Positions 1 to 6,376 of a DNA stretch of 8,434 nt are shown here, in pieces (within the stretch, counting starts at the first letter, position 1; each line of letters begins with the position of its first letter). The stretch comes from Methylovulum sp. (GTDB lineage Bacteria > Pseudomonadota > Gammaproteobacteria > Methylococcales > Methylomonadaceae), in NCBI GenBank assembly GCA_028713595.1, contig JAQTNZ010000079.1:1-8434 (forward strand), written 5' to 3'. The position numbers and the translations under genes are program-made. The notes below the pieces were generated by a model. It was not told the origin of the DNA. It made no database searches and worked only from the letters and a program-made list of their open reading frames with translations.

Positions 1-110
1 TAGACGCTGATGCCCAATTGTCTTTTTTAAATTTAAAACCAGCCAAGCCTCTATCCAGAGAACCATAGTCTGGTAAGGCATTAATCCAGATCATAAAAAA
101 GGTTATATTT
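1..110. other. left-edge region, no complete gene
   Basis: No complete gene is visible. On the + strand one frame is open from base 3 to a TAG at 66-68 (21 codons) and could be the tail of an upstream gene ending 42 bases before the phosphatase. On the - strand a frame is open from about base 124 down to the left edge, with possible ATGs at 124 and 94. Its translation has a plausible composition, including the stretch PDYGSLDRGLAGFKFKK, but it matches no family I can name. Only one of the two, if either, is coding, and the window is too short to decide. The A-rich stretch just before base 111 supplies the ribosome binding site of the phosphatase. Confidence 0.3.
95..102 (+). promoter_or_regulatory. 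ribosome binding site fixing the TTG start of the phosphatase
   Basis: AAAAAAGG lies 8 bases before the TTG at 111. This is the only plausible Shine-Dalgarno placement near the expected N-terminus. The next in-frame ATG lies after the catalytic loop and so cannot be the start. Confidence 0.5.
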
Positions 111-557
111 TTGTTCAATAACATCCTTATCGTGTGTATAGGCAACATATGCCGTAGCCCTATGGCAGAAGCTTTGTTTAAAAAAGCGCTGGCTGATATT
201 AAGCAGACTAATTGCACTATTGTTTCTGCCGGAATCAGTGCCGTGATCGGCCACAAAGCGGACGAGAAGGCCAGCTGCCTAATGATGGCAAGAGGGCTGG
301 ACATATCCCAGCATCGTGCTTGCCAGTTAAACACACACATGGTCCGAAAGGCTGATCTTATTTTGGTGATGGAATTGGCCCATAAAATGGAGATTGAAAG
401 CCAAGAGTCTAGCGCTAAAGGAAAAGTATTTCGGTTAGGCGAATGGGGTGGCTATGACATCCGCGACCCTTACCAGCTGGATTTAAAAGTGTTTGAGTCG
501 GTGTTGGAGCAAATTGACCACAGCGTAAGTGTATGGCTCAAGAAACTTTATCCTTAA
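111..557 (+). CDS. wzb: low-molecular-weight protein-tyrosine phosphatase (Wzb/Etp type)
   Basis: Cytoplasmic phosphatase expected to dephosphorylate the tyrosine-rich tail of the Wzc kinase encoded two genes downstream, so cycling the polysaccharide export machine. At 148 aa it matches the family length. The N-terminal P-loop has the CX5RS signature: C9 (nucleophile), G11, N12, C14, R15, S16, followed by PMAEA. The general-acid loop is D119-P120-Y121. A typical SAG segment and the HKADEKA and HRACQL stretches follow the P-loop. The start is TTG at 111: it gives the family-typical beginning MF..IL.VC, has an AAGG-type site upstream, and the next in-frame ATG (codon 18) would remove the catalytic cysteine. 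An in-frame stop at 66-68 limits upstream extension. The gene precedes wza here, whereas in E. coli it lies between wza and wzc. The substrate is inferred from context; arsenate reductase is excluded by the DPY loop and the neighbours. Confidence 0.93.
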   Translation: MFNNILIVCIGNICRSPMAEALFKKALADIKQTNCTIVSAGISAVIGHKADEKASCLMMARGLDISQHRACQLNTHMVRKADLILVMELAHKMEIESQESSAKGKVFRLGEWGGYDIRDPYQLDLKVFESVLEQIDHSVSVWLKKLYP

Positions 558-629
558 GGGCGTGGATAAAATAATGCCAAAAATGAAGATGGGTTAACTG
601 TTTGATCGGCCTTAACTGAGAACTGAACA

Positions 630-1862
630 TTGAAAACGCGAACAAAAACTATGGCAGAAAAACAGTTGCTTAGCATTTTTTTGATAACGCTTAATTTGGC
701 GGGTTGCACAATTGTTCCTGGAAGGCACATGAGCCAGTTTTCGAAGCAATCCAGTATTGACCTGCCTGTTGAGGAAAATAATGCAACCATCTTAAAAAAA
801 CTCAACATCCAAACCATAACCGCCCAAACGATTATCGACCTGGAAAAGAACGTCAATAACCGTAGTTTAGGGTCAGATAACGTGGCAAACCATTATTTTG
901 ATTATCGTATAGGCTCTAAAGCAGTAAAAGGGGGGCCTGAGCCTGAAAATCGTGGCCAATATTTGGTTGGCCCAAGGGATATTCTTGTTATTACCGTATG
1001 GGAACATCCCGAATTGACTATTCCGGCAGGTGAATTCAGGTCTGCCGACAGTGCCGGCAATGTGGTCGGTGAAGATGGCACTATTTTTTATCCTTATGTC
1101 GGGATCGTAAAAGCTGCTGGCAGGACTGTGGAAGATATTCGGGGCGAACTGACCAATAAGTTATCCAAATATATTGAACAAGTCCAGCTGGATGTACGGG
1201 TGACCTCATACCGTAGCCAACGGGTCTATGTGGTGGGGGAAGTCAAGCAACCTGGGATTCTTTTGGTAAAAGATATTCCCCTTACCGTTTTGGAGGCCAT
1301 TAACGGGGCGGGTGGTTTGAACACCGAAGCTGACCTACGCAACATCAGCCTGACTCGTGATGGCAAAGTCTACAGCATCAACCTGTTAGCGCTCTATGAA
1401 GGCGGGGACATTAGCCAAAACGTAATGCTCAAACACGGTGATGTGTTGAACGTGCCTGACAATAGTTTAAACAAAATTTTTGTATTGGGGGATATTGCCA
1501 CCGGAGGTGGCGGTGCAAATGCTCCTGGGGGTGCACGTAGCATTGTTATGAACAAAGGCCGGATAACTTTGACCGAAGCCATAAGTGACGCGGGCGGTGT
1601 TAGTCAATCGACCTCTGATGCGGCGCGGATTTTTGTTTTTAGAAGCGGGATTAAAAAACCAGAAATTTACCATCTGAATGCAAAATCGCCGGATGCCTTT
1701 TTATTGGCAGACCGTTTCCCTTTACAGCCGCGTGATGTGATCTATATTGATAGGGCCGAAGGTATCCGTTGGAATCAGGTCATTGCAGAAATCCAACCGA
1801 CTCTTTTAATGCTGAACCTGTTTAACACTGCTGCGAGAGTGACAACTACAGTGGGACAATAA
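630..1862 (+). CDS. wza: polysaccharide export outer-membrane lipoprotein Wza
   Basis: Forms the octameric outer-membrane channel through which capsule or exopolysaccharide leaves the cell. The 410 residues show a lipoprotein signal peptide with a positively charged start, a hydrophobic core at about 13-24 and lipobox L23-A24-G25-C26. The residues after the cysteine (TIVPG..MS) resemble E. coli Wza. The polysaccharide-export domain spans about 108-195 (GPRDILVITVWEHPELT..AG, then FYPYVG). Two SLBB-type domains follow, at about 198-280 (VYVVGEV..PG, INGAGGL) and 281-375 (IFVLGD, ISDAGG). The C-terminus (RWNQVIAEIQPTL, about 385 on) matches the amphipathic helix that forms the outer-membrane pore in E. 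coli Wza. The start is TTG at 630 with a weak GAG 9 bases upstream. An ATG at 651 is possible but would leave almost no positive charge before the signal core. An oddity is a glycine-rich insert at residues 291-304 in the second SLBB region. The gene follows the phosphatase by 72 bases. Confidence 0.95.
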   Translation: MKTRTKTMAEKQLLSIFLITLNLAGCTIVPGRHMSQFSKQSSIDLPVEENNATILKKLNIQTITAQTIIDLEKNVNNRSLGSDNVANHYFDYRIGSKAVKGGPEPENRGQYLVGPRDILVITVWEHPELTIPAGEFRSADSAGNVVGEDGTIFYPYVGIVKAAGRTVEDIRGELTNKLSKYIEQVQLDVRVTSYRSQRVYVVGEVKQPGILLVKDIPLTVLEAINGAGGLNTEADLRNISLTRDGKVYSINLLALYEGGDISQNVMLKHGDVLNVPDNSLNKIFVLGDIATGGGGANAPGGARSIVMNKGRITLTEAISDAGGVSQSTSDAARIFVFRSGIKKPEIYHLNAKSPDAFLLADRFPLQPRDVIYIDRAEGIRWNQVIAEIQPTLLMLNLFNTAARVTTTVGQ

Positions 1863-2072
1863 TTATTATATAAGGCGGATCGCCAAGAATAGCCATCCGC
1901 CTTAAGTTGGCTATAAGTGACTAAATAGCTTCAATAAAGCTAAAGGATATTAGCTGTATGAAATTGCTTCACAAAGATATTTTATGCCACTCCCTGAGTT
2001 AGGAAATTGCATCTTAGCCCAATGAGTTGCTTATATTAAGCTTAAGAATTTGTCATAAATGCAAACTATAGT
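1863..2072. other. intergenic region between wza and wzc
   Basis: 210 bases with no recognisable gene, an unusually wide gap for two genes acting in one complex. It holds the inverted repeat at 1871-1904, a small TAGCT/AGCTA repeat (1926-1930 with 1938-1942), a 14-codon ATG frame at 1958-2002 preceded by AAAGGA, and a 5-codon ATG frame at 2059-2076 whose TGA overlaps the wzc ATG. A poor promoter-like pair, TTGCAT (2007-2012) and TATATT (2032-2037), has a 19-base spacer. None of these is convincing alone. Together they leave open a separate promoter or post-transcriptional control for wzc. Confidence 0.4.
1871..1904 (+). repeat. perfect 10-bp inverted repeat after wza (hairpin, possible attenuator)
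   Basis: TAAGGCGGAT at 1871-1880 is exactly complementary to ATCCGCCTTA at 1895-1904, with a 14-base loop. It starts 9 bases after the wza stop codon. No run of T follows on either strand, so it is not a standard intrinsic terminator. It may instead protect the 3' end of the wzb-wza message or reduce read-through into wzc. Confidence 0.6.
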
Positions 2073-4343
2073 ATGAGACACCAACTTTCAGATATTGATA
2101 CCCCTCAGGGAAACTACCAACCTAATGAAGAAGATGATGGAATTGATTTTGGGGAATTAATAGCGACTATCCTTGATGGCAAATATTTAATTGTTTTTTT
2201 AACTTCGGTTTTTTTAGCGGCTGGAGTAGCCAAGGCGCTGTTAGACACGCCGATTTATAAAGCCGATGGTATGCTTCAGATTGAAGAAAAAACCAATACA
2301 CTAGGTGCACTGGAATCAGTGGCTCCGTTACTGGAAAGTAAAATGCCGGCATTGACAGAAATAGAGTTGATTAAATCGCGTAGGGTCTTGGGAGAAACCG
2401 TTAGAAACCTTAATTTGGAAATTATTGCTACGCCTAAATACTTTCCAATTATTGGCGAAGCCGTTGCCAGACGTTTTCAAAAACAGGCTATAAATGGTCA
2501 GGTTTCCGCACCGTTATTTGGCAAAGACCAATATGCTTGGGGTGGTGAAACGATACGCATAGACACGTTCTTAGTGCCAGAAAGTTGGGTCGGTAAAGAG
2601 CTGACCCTGATGGCAGGCACACAAGGACATTTTACCTTATTGGATGATGGGCAAGCATTGCTTGAGGGCGCGGTTGGCAAACCTACCATCAAGTCATTAA
2701 ATGAGGGTCAGGGAACTCTCACGCTATTTGTGTCTTTATTAAAAGCCCGCCCTAACACGCTGTTTACGATCATGAGACGGTCTTTGCTCAGTGGGATCAA
2801 TGAATTGGATGGGAGCCTTACCGTTGTTGAGAAAGGTAAAGGTACAGGAATCTTAAGTTTTACCATGGAATCTGCCAGCCCAACCTTGGCGGCACAGACA
2901 CTCAATGAAGTGGCTAATATTTATGTAAAACAAAATGTTGAACAAAAATCCAAAGAAGCACAAAGCACGCTGGAATTTTTGGATAAACAATTGCCCGCTA
3001 TCAAAGACCAACTGGAAGCCTCCACAGCCGCCTTAAACGAATTTAGAATCAATAAAGGCTCCATTGATCTGGATATGGAAACACAAAGTGTTTTGAGTGG
3101 CGTGGTGGAAATCAAAACCCAAATCACCCTTTTGCAGCAAAAAAGGGACGAATTACGGGGCAAATTTACCGAATCGCACCCGACTATCATAGCGATTGAC
3201 AAACAGATTGCTAGGCTTCAAGCGCAGATGAATGCCAACGATAGAAAAATCGAAGCACTGCCTGAAATCCAACAAGTCATCTTGAGGTTATCGCGTGACG
3301 TAAAAGTCAGTACCGAGCTGTACACCACATTGCTCAACAATGCGCAAACCCTGAGGGTCGCCAAAGCGGGTACTGTCGGCAATGCCCGGGTGATTGACGA
3401 AGCCGTATTGCCTACCGATCCGATCAAGCCAAAAAAGCCATTAATTATCGCCATATCGTTAATATTAGGGTTAATTGTTGGCATGGCCGTGGTTTTTATC
3501 CGCAAAGCTCTACACAGTGGCATTGAAGACCCCGATCAAATTGAAAAGCATCTTAATATTCCGGTGTATGTCACTATTCCCCATAGTAACGCACAAGTGA
3601 AACTTAGCGAAAACTTAAAAAAATCAGGTAAAAAACAACCTAATGAAATTAGCGTCTTAGCGTTGAAAAACAAAGAAGATTTGGCGATAGAAAGCCTGAG
3701 GAGTTTACGGACGACCCTGCATTTTGCCTTTTTGGAAGCGCAAAATAACATTATCATGATTACTGGCCCTAGCCCTGGAGTCGGCAAATCATTCGTTTGC
3801 ATTAACCTAGCGACTGTATTGGCCGATGCCGGAAAAAAAATCCTGTTAATTGACGCTGACTTACGCAATGGCTTTATTCACAAATCCTTAGGCTTAAGTA
3901 GGGAAGTGGGGCTATCTGAGCTGATTACCCATGCAACGACTTTAGATAAGGCCATCCATCCTATAGCCGTAGCCAATATTGATTTTATATCGACCGGTGC
4001 CATTCCGCCAAATCCGTCAGAATTATTGCTGCACGATCGTTTTGGGCAGTTACTGGAAACGCTGGGCAAAAACTATGACCATATCATCATAGATTCGCCA
4101 CCTATATTGGCGGTCACCGATGCCTGCATTATCGGTCGCATGGCAAGCGCAACCCTAATGGTGGTAAAAGCCGGACAACATCCGATGCGAGAATTGGAGC
4201 AAAGCACCAAGCGCCTAATCCAGGCGGGGGTGCATATAAAAGGCGTTGTCTTTAACGACCTGCCGCTCAGTTCGTCAAGATATGGCTATGGTTACGGATA
4301 TGGAAAATATGTCTACCGATACCGTTATCAGAGCACCAACTAA
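2073..4343 (+). CDS. wzc: polysaccharide copolymerase / tyrosine autokinase Wzc
   Basis: Inner-membrane protein that sets chain length and couples polymerisation to Wza by cycles of tyrosine autophosphorylation. At 756 aa it has the usual Wzc length. In order: a cytosolic start, first membrane helix at about 33-52, a periplasmic Wzz/GNVR-type region with coiled-coil character at about 280-420, the proline motif PTDPIKPKKP, second membrane helix at about 456-476, then a cytosolic BY-kinase domain. Kinase features are the oligomerisation motif EX2RX2R (E540, R543, R546), Walker A GPSPGVGKS at 565-573 (K572), Walker A' ILLIDADLR at 590-598 (D594, D596) and Walker B IIIDSPP at 671-677 (D674). The tail carries eight tyrosines at 737, 739, 741, 743, 746, 748, 750 and 752. 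The ATG at 2073 gives a normal N-terminus but lacks a clear Shine-Dalgarno. The phosphatase gene at 111 is the expected partner. Confidence 0.96.
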   Translation: MRHQLSDIDTPQGNYQPNEEDDGIDFGELIATILDGKYLIVFLTSVFLAAGVAKALLDTPIYKADGMLQIEEKTNTLGALESVAPLLESKMPALTEIELIKSRRVLGETVRNLNLEIIATPKYFPIIGEAVARRFQKQAINGQVSAPLFGKDQYAWGGETIRIDTFLVPESWVGKELTLMAGTQGHFTLLDDGQALLEGAVGKPTIKSLNEGQGTLTLFVSLLKARPNTLFTIMRRSLLSGINELDGSLTVVEKGKGTGILSFTMESASPTLAAQTLNEVANIYVKQNVEQKSKEAQSTLEFLDKQLPAIKDQLEASTAALNEFRINKGSIDLDMETQSVLSGVVEIKTQITLLQQKRDELRGKFTESHPTIIAIDKQIARLQAQMNANDRKIEALPEIQQVILRLSRDVKVSTELYTTLLNNAQTLRVAKAGTVGNARVIDEAVLPTDPIKPKKPLIIAISLILGLIVGMAVVFIRKALHSGIEDPDQIEKHLNIPVYVTIPHSNAQVKLSENLKKSGKKQPNEISVLALKNKEDLAIESLRSLRTTLHFAFLEAQNNIIMITGPSPGVGKSFVCINLATVLADAGKKILLIDADLRNGFIHKSLGLSREVGLSELITHATTLDKAIHPIAVANIDFISTGAIPPNPSELLLHDRFGQLLETLGKNYDHIIIDSPPILAVTDACIIGRMASATLMVVKAGQHPMRELEQSTKRLIQAGVHIKGVVFNDLPLSSSRYGYGYGYGKYVYRYRYQSTN

Positions 4344-4540
4344 ATAGTAGTGAAAAAATCTGCTTAACAAGCAAGCCTTGTTTTACAGGTATGAAAACAT
4401 ACAGATGAAATGCAAGATTTAGATTCTGAGTTAAGGCGAGGCTGTTGGCTAGATCATTATCAAAGCCGTAGAAAAGTGGAAATCGGGCATATTTTACAGA
4501 TTAAAAGTTACTGCCCACCAATTATTAACACGAGGATACT
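4344..4540. other. intergenic region between wzc and rfbF
   Basis: 197 bases separating the export genes from the sugar genes. It holds two small inverted repeats just after wzc, described separately, and a 44-codon open frame that runs into rfbF. No convincing sigma-70 promoter was found by eye. The gap is wide compared with the overlaps further downstream, so a promoter for the sugar genes here is possible but not shown. Confidence 0.4.
4366..4402 (+). repeat. two small adjacent inverted repeats after wzc (weak terminator candidate)
   Basis: AACAAG (4366-4371) pairs with CTTGTT (4377-4382) around a 5-base loop and runs into TTTT at 4381-4384. GTATG (4389-4393) pairs with CATAC (4398-4402) around AAAA. 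An alternative pairing of TGTTTT (4379-4384) with AAAACA (4394-4399) would compete with both. The stems are short and A+T-rich, so at best this is a weak terminator. Confidence 0.25.
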
Positions 4541-4544
4541 ATGA
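4410..4544 (+). CDS. possible 44-aa small ORF coupled to rfbF, unknown function
   Basis: An ATG frame of 44 codons fills most of the gap before rfbF and ends with a TGA that overlaps the rfbF ATG as ATGA, the arrangement seen twice more in this operon. The product begins [11 protein letters not shown] and is rich in Arg and polar residues, with no signal peptide or membrane segment and no family I recognise. There is no clear Shine-Dalgarno before it. The upstream in-frame stop is at 4392-4394. It may be chance: a frame of this length is common in noncoding DNA, and rfbF has its own binding site. Confidence 0.18.
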   Translation: MQDLDSELRRGCWLDHYQSRRKVEIGHILQIKSYCPPIINTRIL

Positions 4545-5314
4545 AAGCCGTAATTCTTGCCGGAGGACTGGGGACACGCATAAGCGAGGAAACATCCACG
4601 CGACCAAAACCTATGGTGGAGATCGGTGGCAAACCCATCCTATGGCACATCATGAAAATATATTCAGCGTACGGCATCAACGAATTTGTAGTGTGCTGCG
4701 GTTATAAGGGCTATATCGTCAAGGAATATTTTGCCAATTATTTCTTGCATATGTCCGATGTCACCTTCGATATGCAAAACAATCAAATGGAAATTCATCA
4801 GCGTTACGCCGAACCGTGGAGAGTGACATTGGTTGATACTGGTGAGAACACCTTGACGGGTGGCCGTCTAAAACGTGTTGCCGACTATGTCAAAGACGAC
4901 GATGAATTTTGTTTCACTTACGGTGATGGTGTGGCGAATATCAATATCGGGGAATTAATCCATTTTCATAAACAGCATGGCAAGAACGCGACAGTGACTG
5001 CGGTTCAGCCCGCCGGTCGGTATGGCGCATTAGAAATGGATAAGGATATTGTGCGGGGCTTTATCGAAAAGCCCCAAGGTGATGGCGGCTGGATTAATGG
5101 TGGATTCTTTGTGCTATCGCCTAGCTGCATTGATATGGTAGAGGATGATGGCTCTTCATGGGAAAACGAACCGCTAAGGATTTTGGCGGCACAAGGCGAG
5201 TTAATGGCCTATGAACATCGTGGTTTTTGGCAGCCGATGGATACATTACGCGACAAAAACCAGCTTGAAGAACTTTGGCAAAGCGGAAATGCGCCGTGGA
5301 AGGTGTGGAAATGA
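4541..5314 (+). CDS. rfbF: glucose-1-phosphate cytidylyltransferase
   Basis: Makes CDP-glucose and pyrophosphate from CTP and glucose 1-phosphate, the committed step to CDP-6-deoxy and CDP-dideoxy sugars, in the cytoplasm. The 257 aa match the family length. The nucleotide-binding signature [13 protein letters not shown] occupies residues 6-18, followed by [12 protein letters not shown] (21-32, with K23). The metal-binding YGDG lies at 127-130 (D129), FIEKP at 174-178 and INGGFF at 185-190. The C-terminal [18 protein letters not shown] is characteristic of RfbF and separates it from RmlA/GalU-type enzymes. The ATG at 4541 is preceded by GAGGA (4532-4536) at a slightly short spacing of 4 bases. 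Its stop overlaps the rfbG start, so the two enzymes of consecutive steps are translationally linked. Confidence 0.96.
   Translation: MKAVILAGGLGTRISEETSTRPKPMVEIGGKPILWHIMKIYSAYGINEFVVCCGYKGYIVKEYFANYFLHMSDVTFDMQNNQMEIHQRYAEPWRVTLVDTGENTLTGGRLKRVADYVKDDDEFCFTYGDGVANINIGELIHFHKQHGKNATVTAVQPAGRYGALEMDKDIVRGFIEKPQGDGGWINGGFFVLSPSCIDMVEDDGSSWENEPLRILAAQGELMAYEHRGFWQPMDTLRDKNQLEELWQSGNAPWKVWK
5298..5303 (+). promoter_or_regulatory. ribosome binding site of rfbG, inside the end of rfbF
   Basis: GGAAGG lies 7 bases before the ATG at 5311. It favours this start over an in-frame TTG at 5275, which has no comparable site and would add 12 residues not typical of the family. Confidence 0.65.
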
Positions 5315-6375
5315 ATTCCGATTTTTGGCGAGGCAAACGCGTTTTTTTGACAGGACACACCGGTTTTAAAGGTGGCTGGCTTTCCCTCTGGCTTCAGTCT
5401 ATGGGCGCGGAAGTACATGGCTACGCACTCAAACCATCTACCAAGGTTAATATCTTTGAAGTGGCCAAAGTGGACGGGGGTATGGCAAACAGCATATTTG
5501 CCGACATCCGTGCAGCCGATCGGCTTTCTCAAGCCATGCAATTGGCGAAGCCAGAAATTGTTTTCCATCTGGCGGCGCAACCCTTAGTACGCCACTCCTA
5601 TGTACAACCTGCGGAAACTTACGAAATCAATGTAATGGGAACGGTACATTTGCTGGAAGCCGTTCGTGCTATGCCCAGTGTAAAAGCTGTGGTGAATGTT
5701 ACGACAGACAAATGTTATGAAAACCGCGAGTGGGCATGGGGTTATCGGGAAAGCGAAGCGATGGGAGGATACGACCCCTACTCTAGCAGCAAGGGCTGTG
5801 CTGAATTGGTGACAGCGGCTTATCGCCGTTCCTTTTTGGAACAGGTGGGGGTCGCATTGGCGAGTGCCAGGGCAGGGAATGTCATTGGCGGTGGGGATTG
5901 GGCGGAAGACCGTTTGATACCCGATTTTTTGCGGGCATTGGATGCCGGAGCGGCACTAAAAGTTCGTTCGCCGCAAGCCACCCGGCCTTGGCAACATGTG
6001 CTGGAGCCGTTATCCGGTTATTTGCGGTTGGCCGAGTGCTTGTACACCCAAGGTTCACCCTTTGCCGAGGCATGGAACTTTGGGCCAAACGATGAAGATG
6101 CCCGCCCAGTAAGCTGGATCGTCGGGCGGCTCGCAGGAATGCGTAAGGACGTGAAGTGGCTATACGATGAAACTTCGCAACCGCACGAAGCACATTTTCT
6201 CAAATTGGATAGCAGCAAAGCAAAAAAACGGCTGGACTGGGAAGCCCGTTGGCGCTTACAAACCGCATTACAAAAAACCTTGGAATGGCATGAAGCTTGG
6301 CGCAACGGTGAAAACATGCAGGCCGTCACGTTAGGGCAAATCGCCCAGTATCAGACAGATGGCGAGGTCAGATAA
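5311..6375 (+). CDS. rfbG: CDP-glucose 4,6-dehydratase
   Basis: NAD-dependent extended short-chain dehydrogenase/reductase that turns CDP-glucose into CDP-4-keto-6-deoxyglucose, using the product of the gene before it. From the ATG at 5311 the protein is 354 aa, normal for the family. The Rossmann motif is G15-H-T-G18-F-K-G21, with the family-typical start [31 protein letters not shown] follows, then [10 protein letters not shown] (T131, T132, D133, K134), and the catalytic YSSSK is Y157 to K161. [20 protein letters not shown] and [14 protein letters not shown] are further RfbG hallmarks. The start codon overlaps the rfbF stop by ATGA, and an in-frame TTG at 5275 is rejected as the start. The stop lies 1 base before the next gene. 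G+C appears higher here than in wzc. Confidence 0.96.
   Translation: MNSDFWRGKRVFLTGHTGFKGGWLSLWLQSMGAEVHGYALKPSTKVNIFEVAKVDGGMANSIFADIRAADRLSQAMQLAKPEIVFHLAAQPLVRHSYVQPAETYEINVMGTVHLLEAVRAMPSVKAVVNVTTDKCYENREWAWGYRESEAMGGYDPYSSSKGCAELVTAAYRRSFLEQVGVALASARAGNVIGGGDWAEDRLIPDFLRALDAGAALKVRSPQATRPWQHVLEPLSGYLRLAECLYTQGSPFAEAWNFGPNDEDARPVSWIVGRLAGMRKDVKWLYDETSQPHEAHFLKLDSSKAKKRLDWEARWRLQTALQKTLEWHEAWRNGENMQAVTLGQIAQYQTDGEVR
6364..6367 (+). promoter_or_regulatory. ribosome binding site of the epimerase gene
   Basis: GAGG, 9 bases before the ATG at 6377, within the last codons of rfbG. It supports 6377 over an in-frame ATG at 6359, which has no good site and adds six residues before the family-typical start. 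Confidence 0.5.
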
Positions 6376-6376
6376 G

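Noticed and set aside
1871..1904. Intrinsic terminator after wza
   Set aside because: The stem is perfect but no T-rich tract follows on either strand, so it is recorded only as an inverted repeat.
2007..2037. Sigma-70 promoter ahead of wzc (TTGCAT and TATATT)
   Set aside because: The 19-base spacer and partial matches are no better than expected by chance in A+T-rich DNA.
4281..4328. DNA tandem repeat at the end of wzc
   Set aside because: The repeat is in the amino acids (Tyr alternating with Gly or Arg), with varied codons, and is the normal Wzc tail, not a DNA repeat.
5275..5310. Upstream TTG start for rfbG
   Set aside because: It adds 12 untypical residues and lacks a binding site; the ATG at 5311 has GGAAGG at 7 bases and the family-typical N-terminus.
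5121..5580. Long antisense open frames across rfbF and rfbG (also opposite wza, wzc, the epimerase and the methyltransferase)
   Set aside because: They lie opposite strongly recognisable genes, have no binding sites or family features, and read as shadows of the coding strand.
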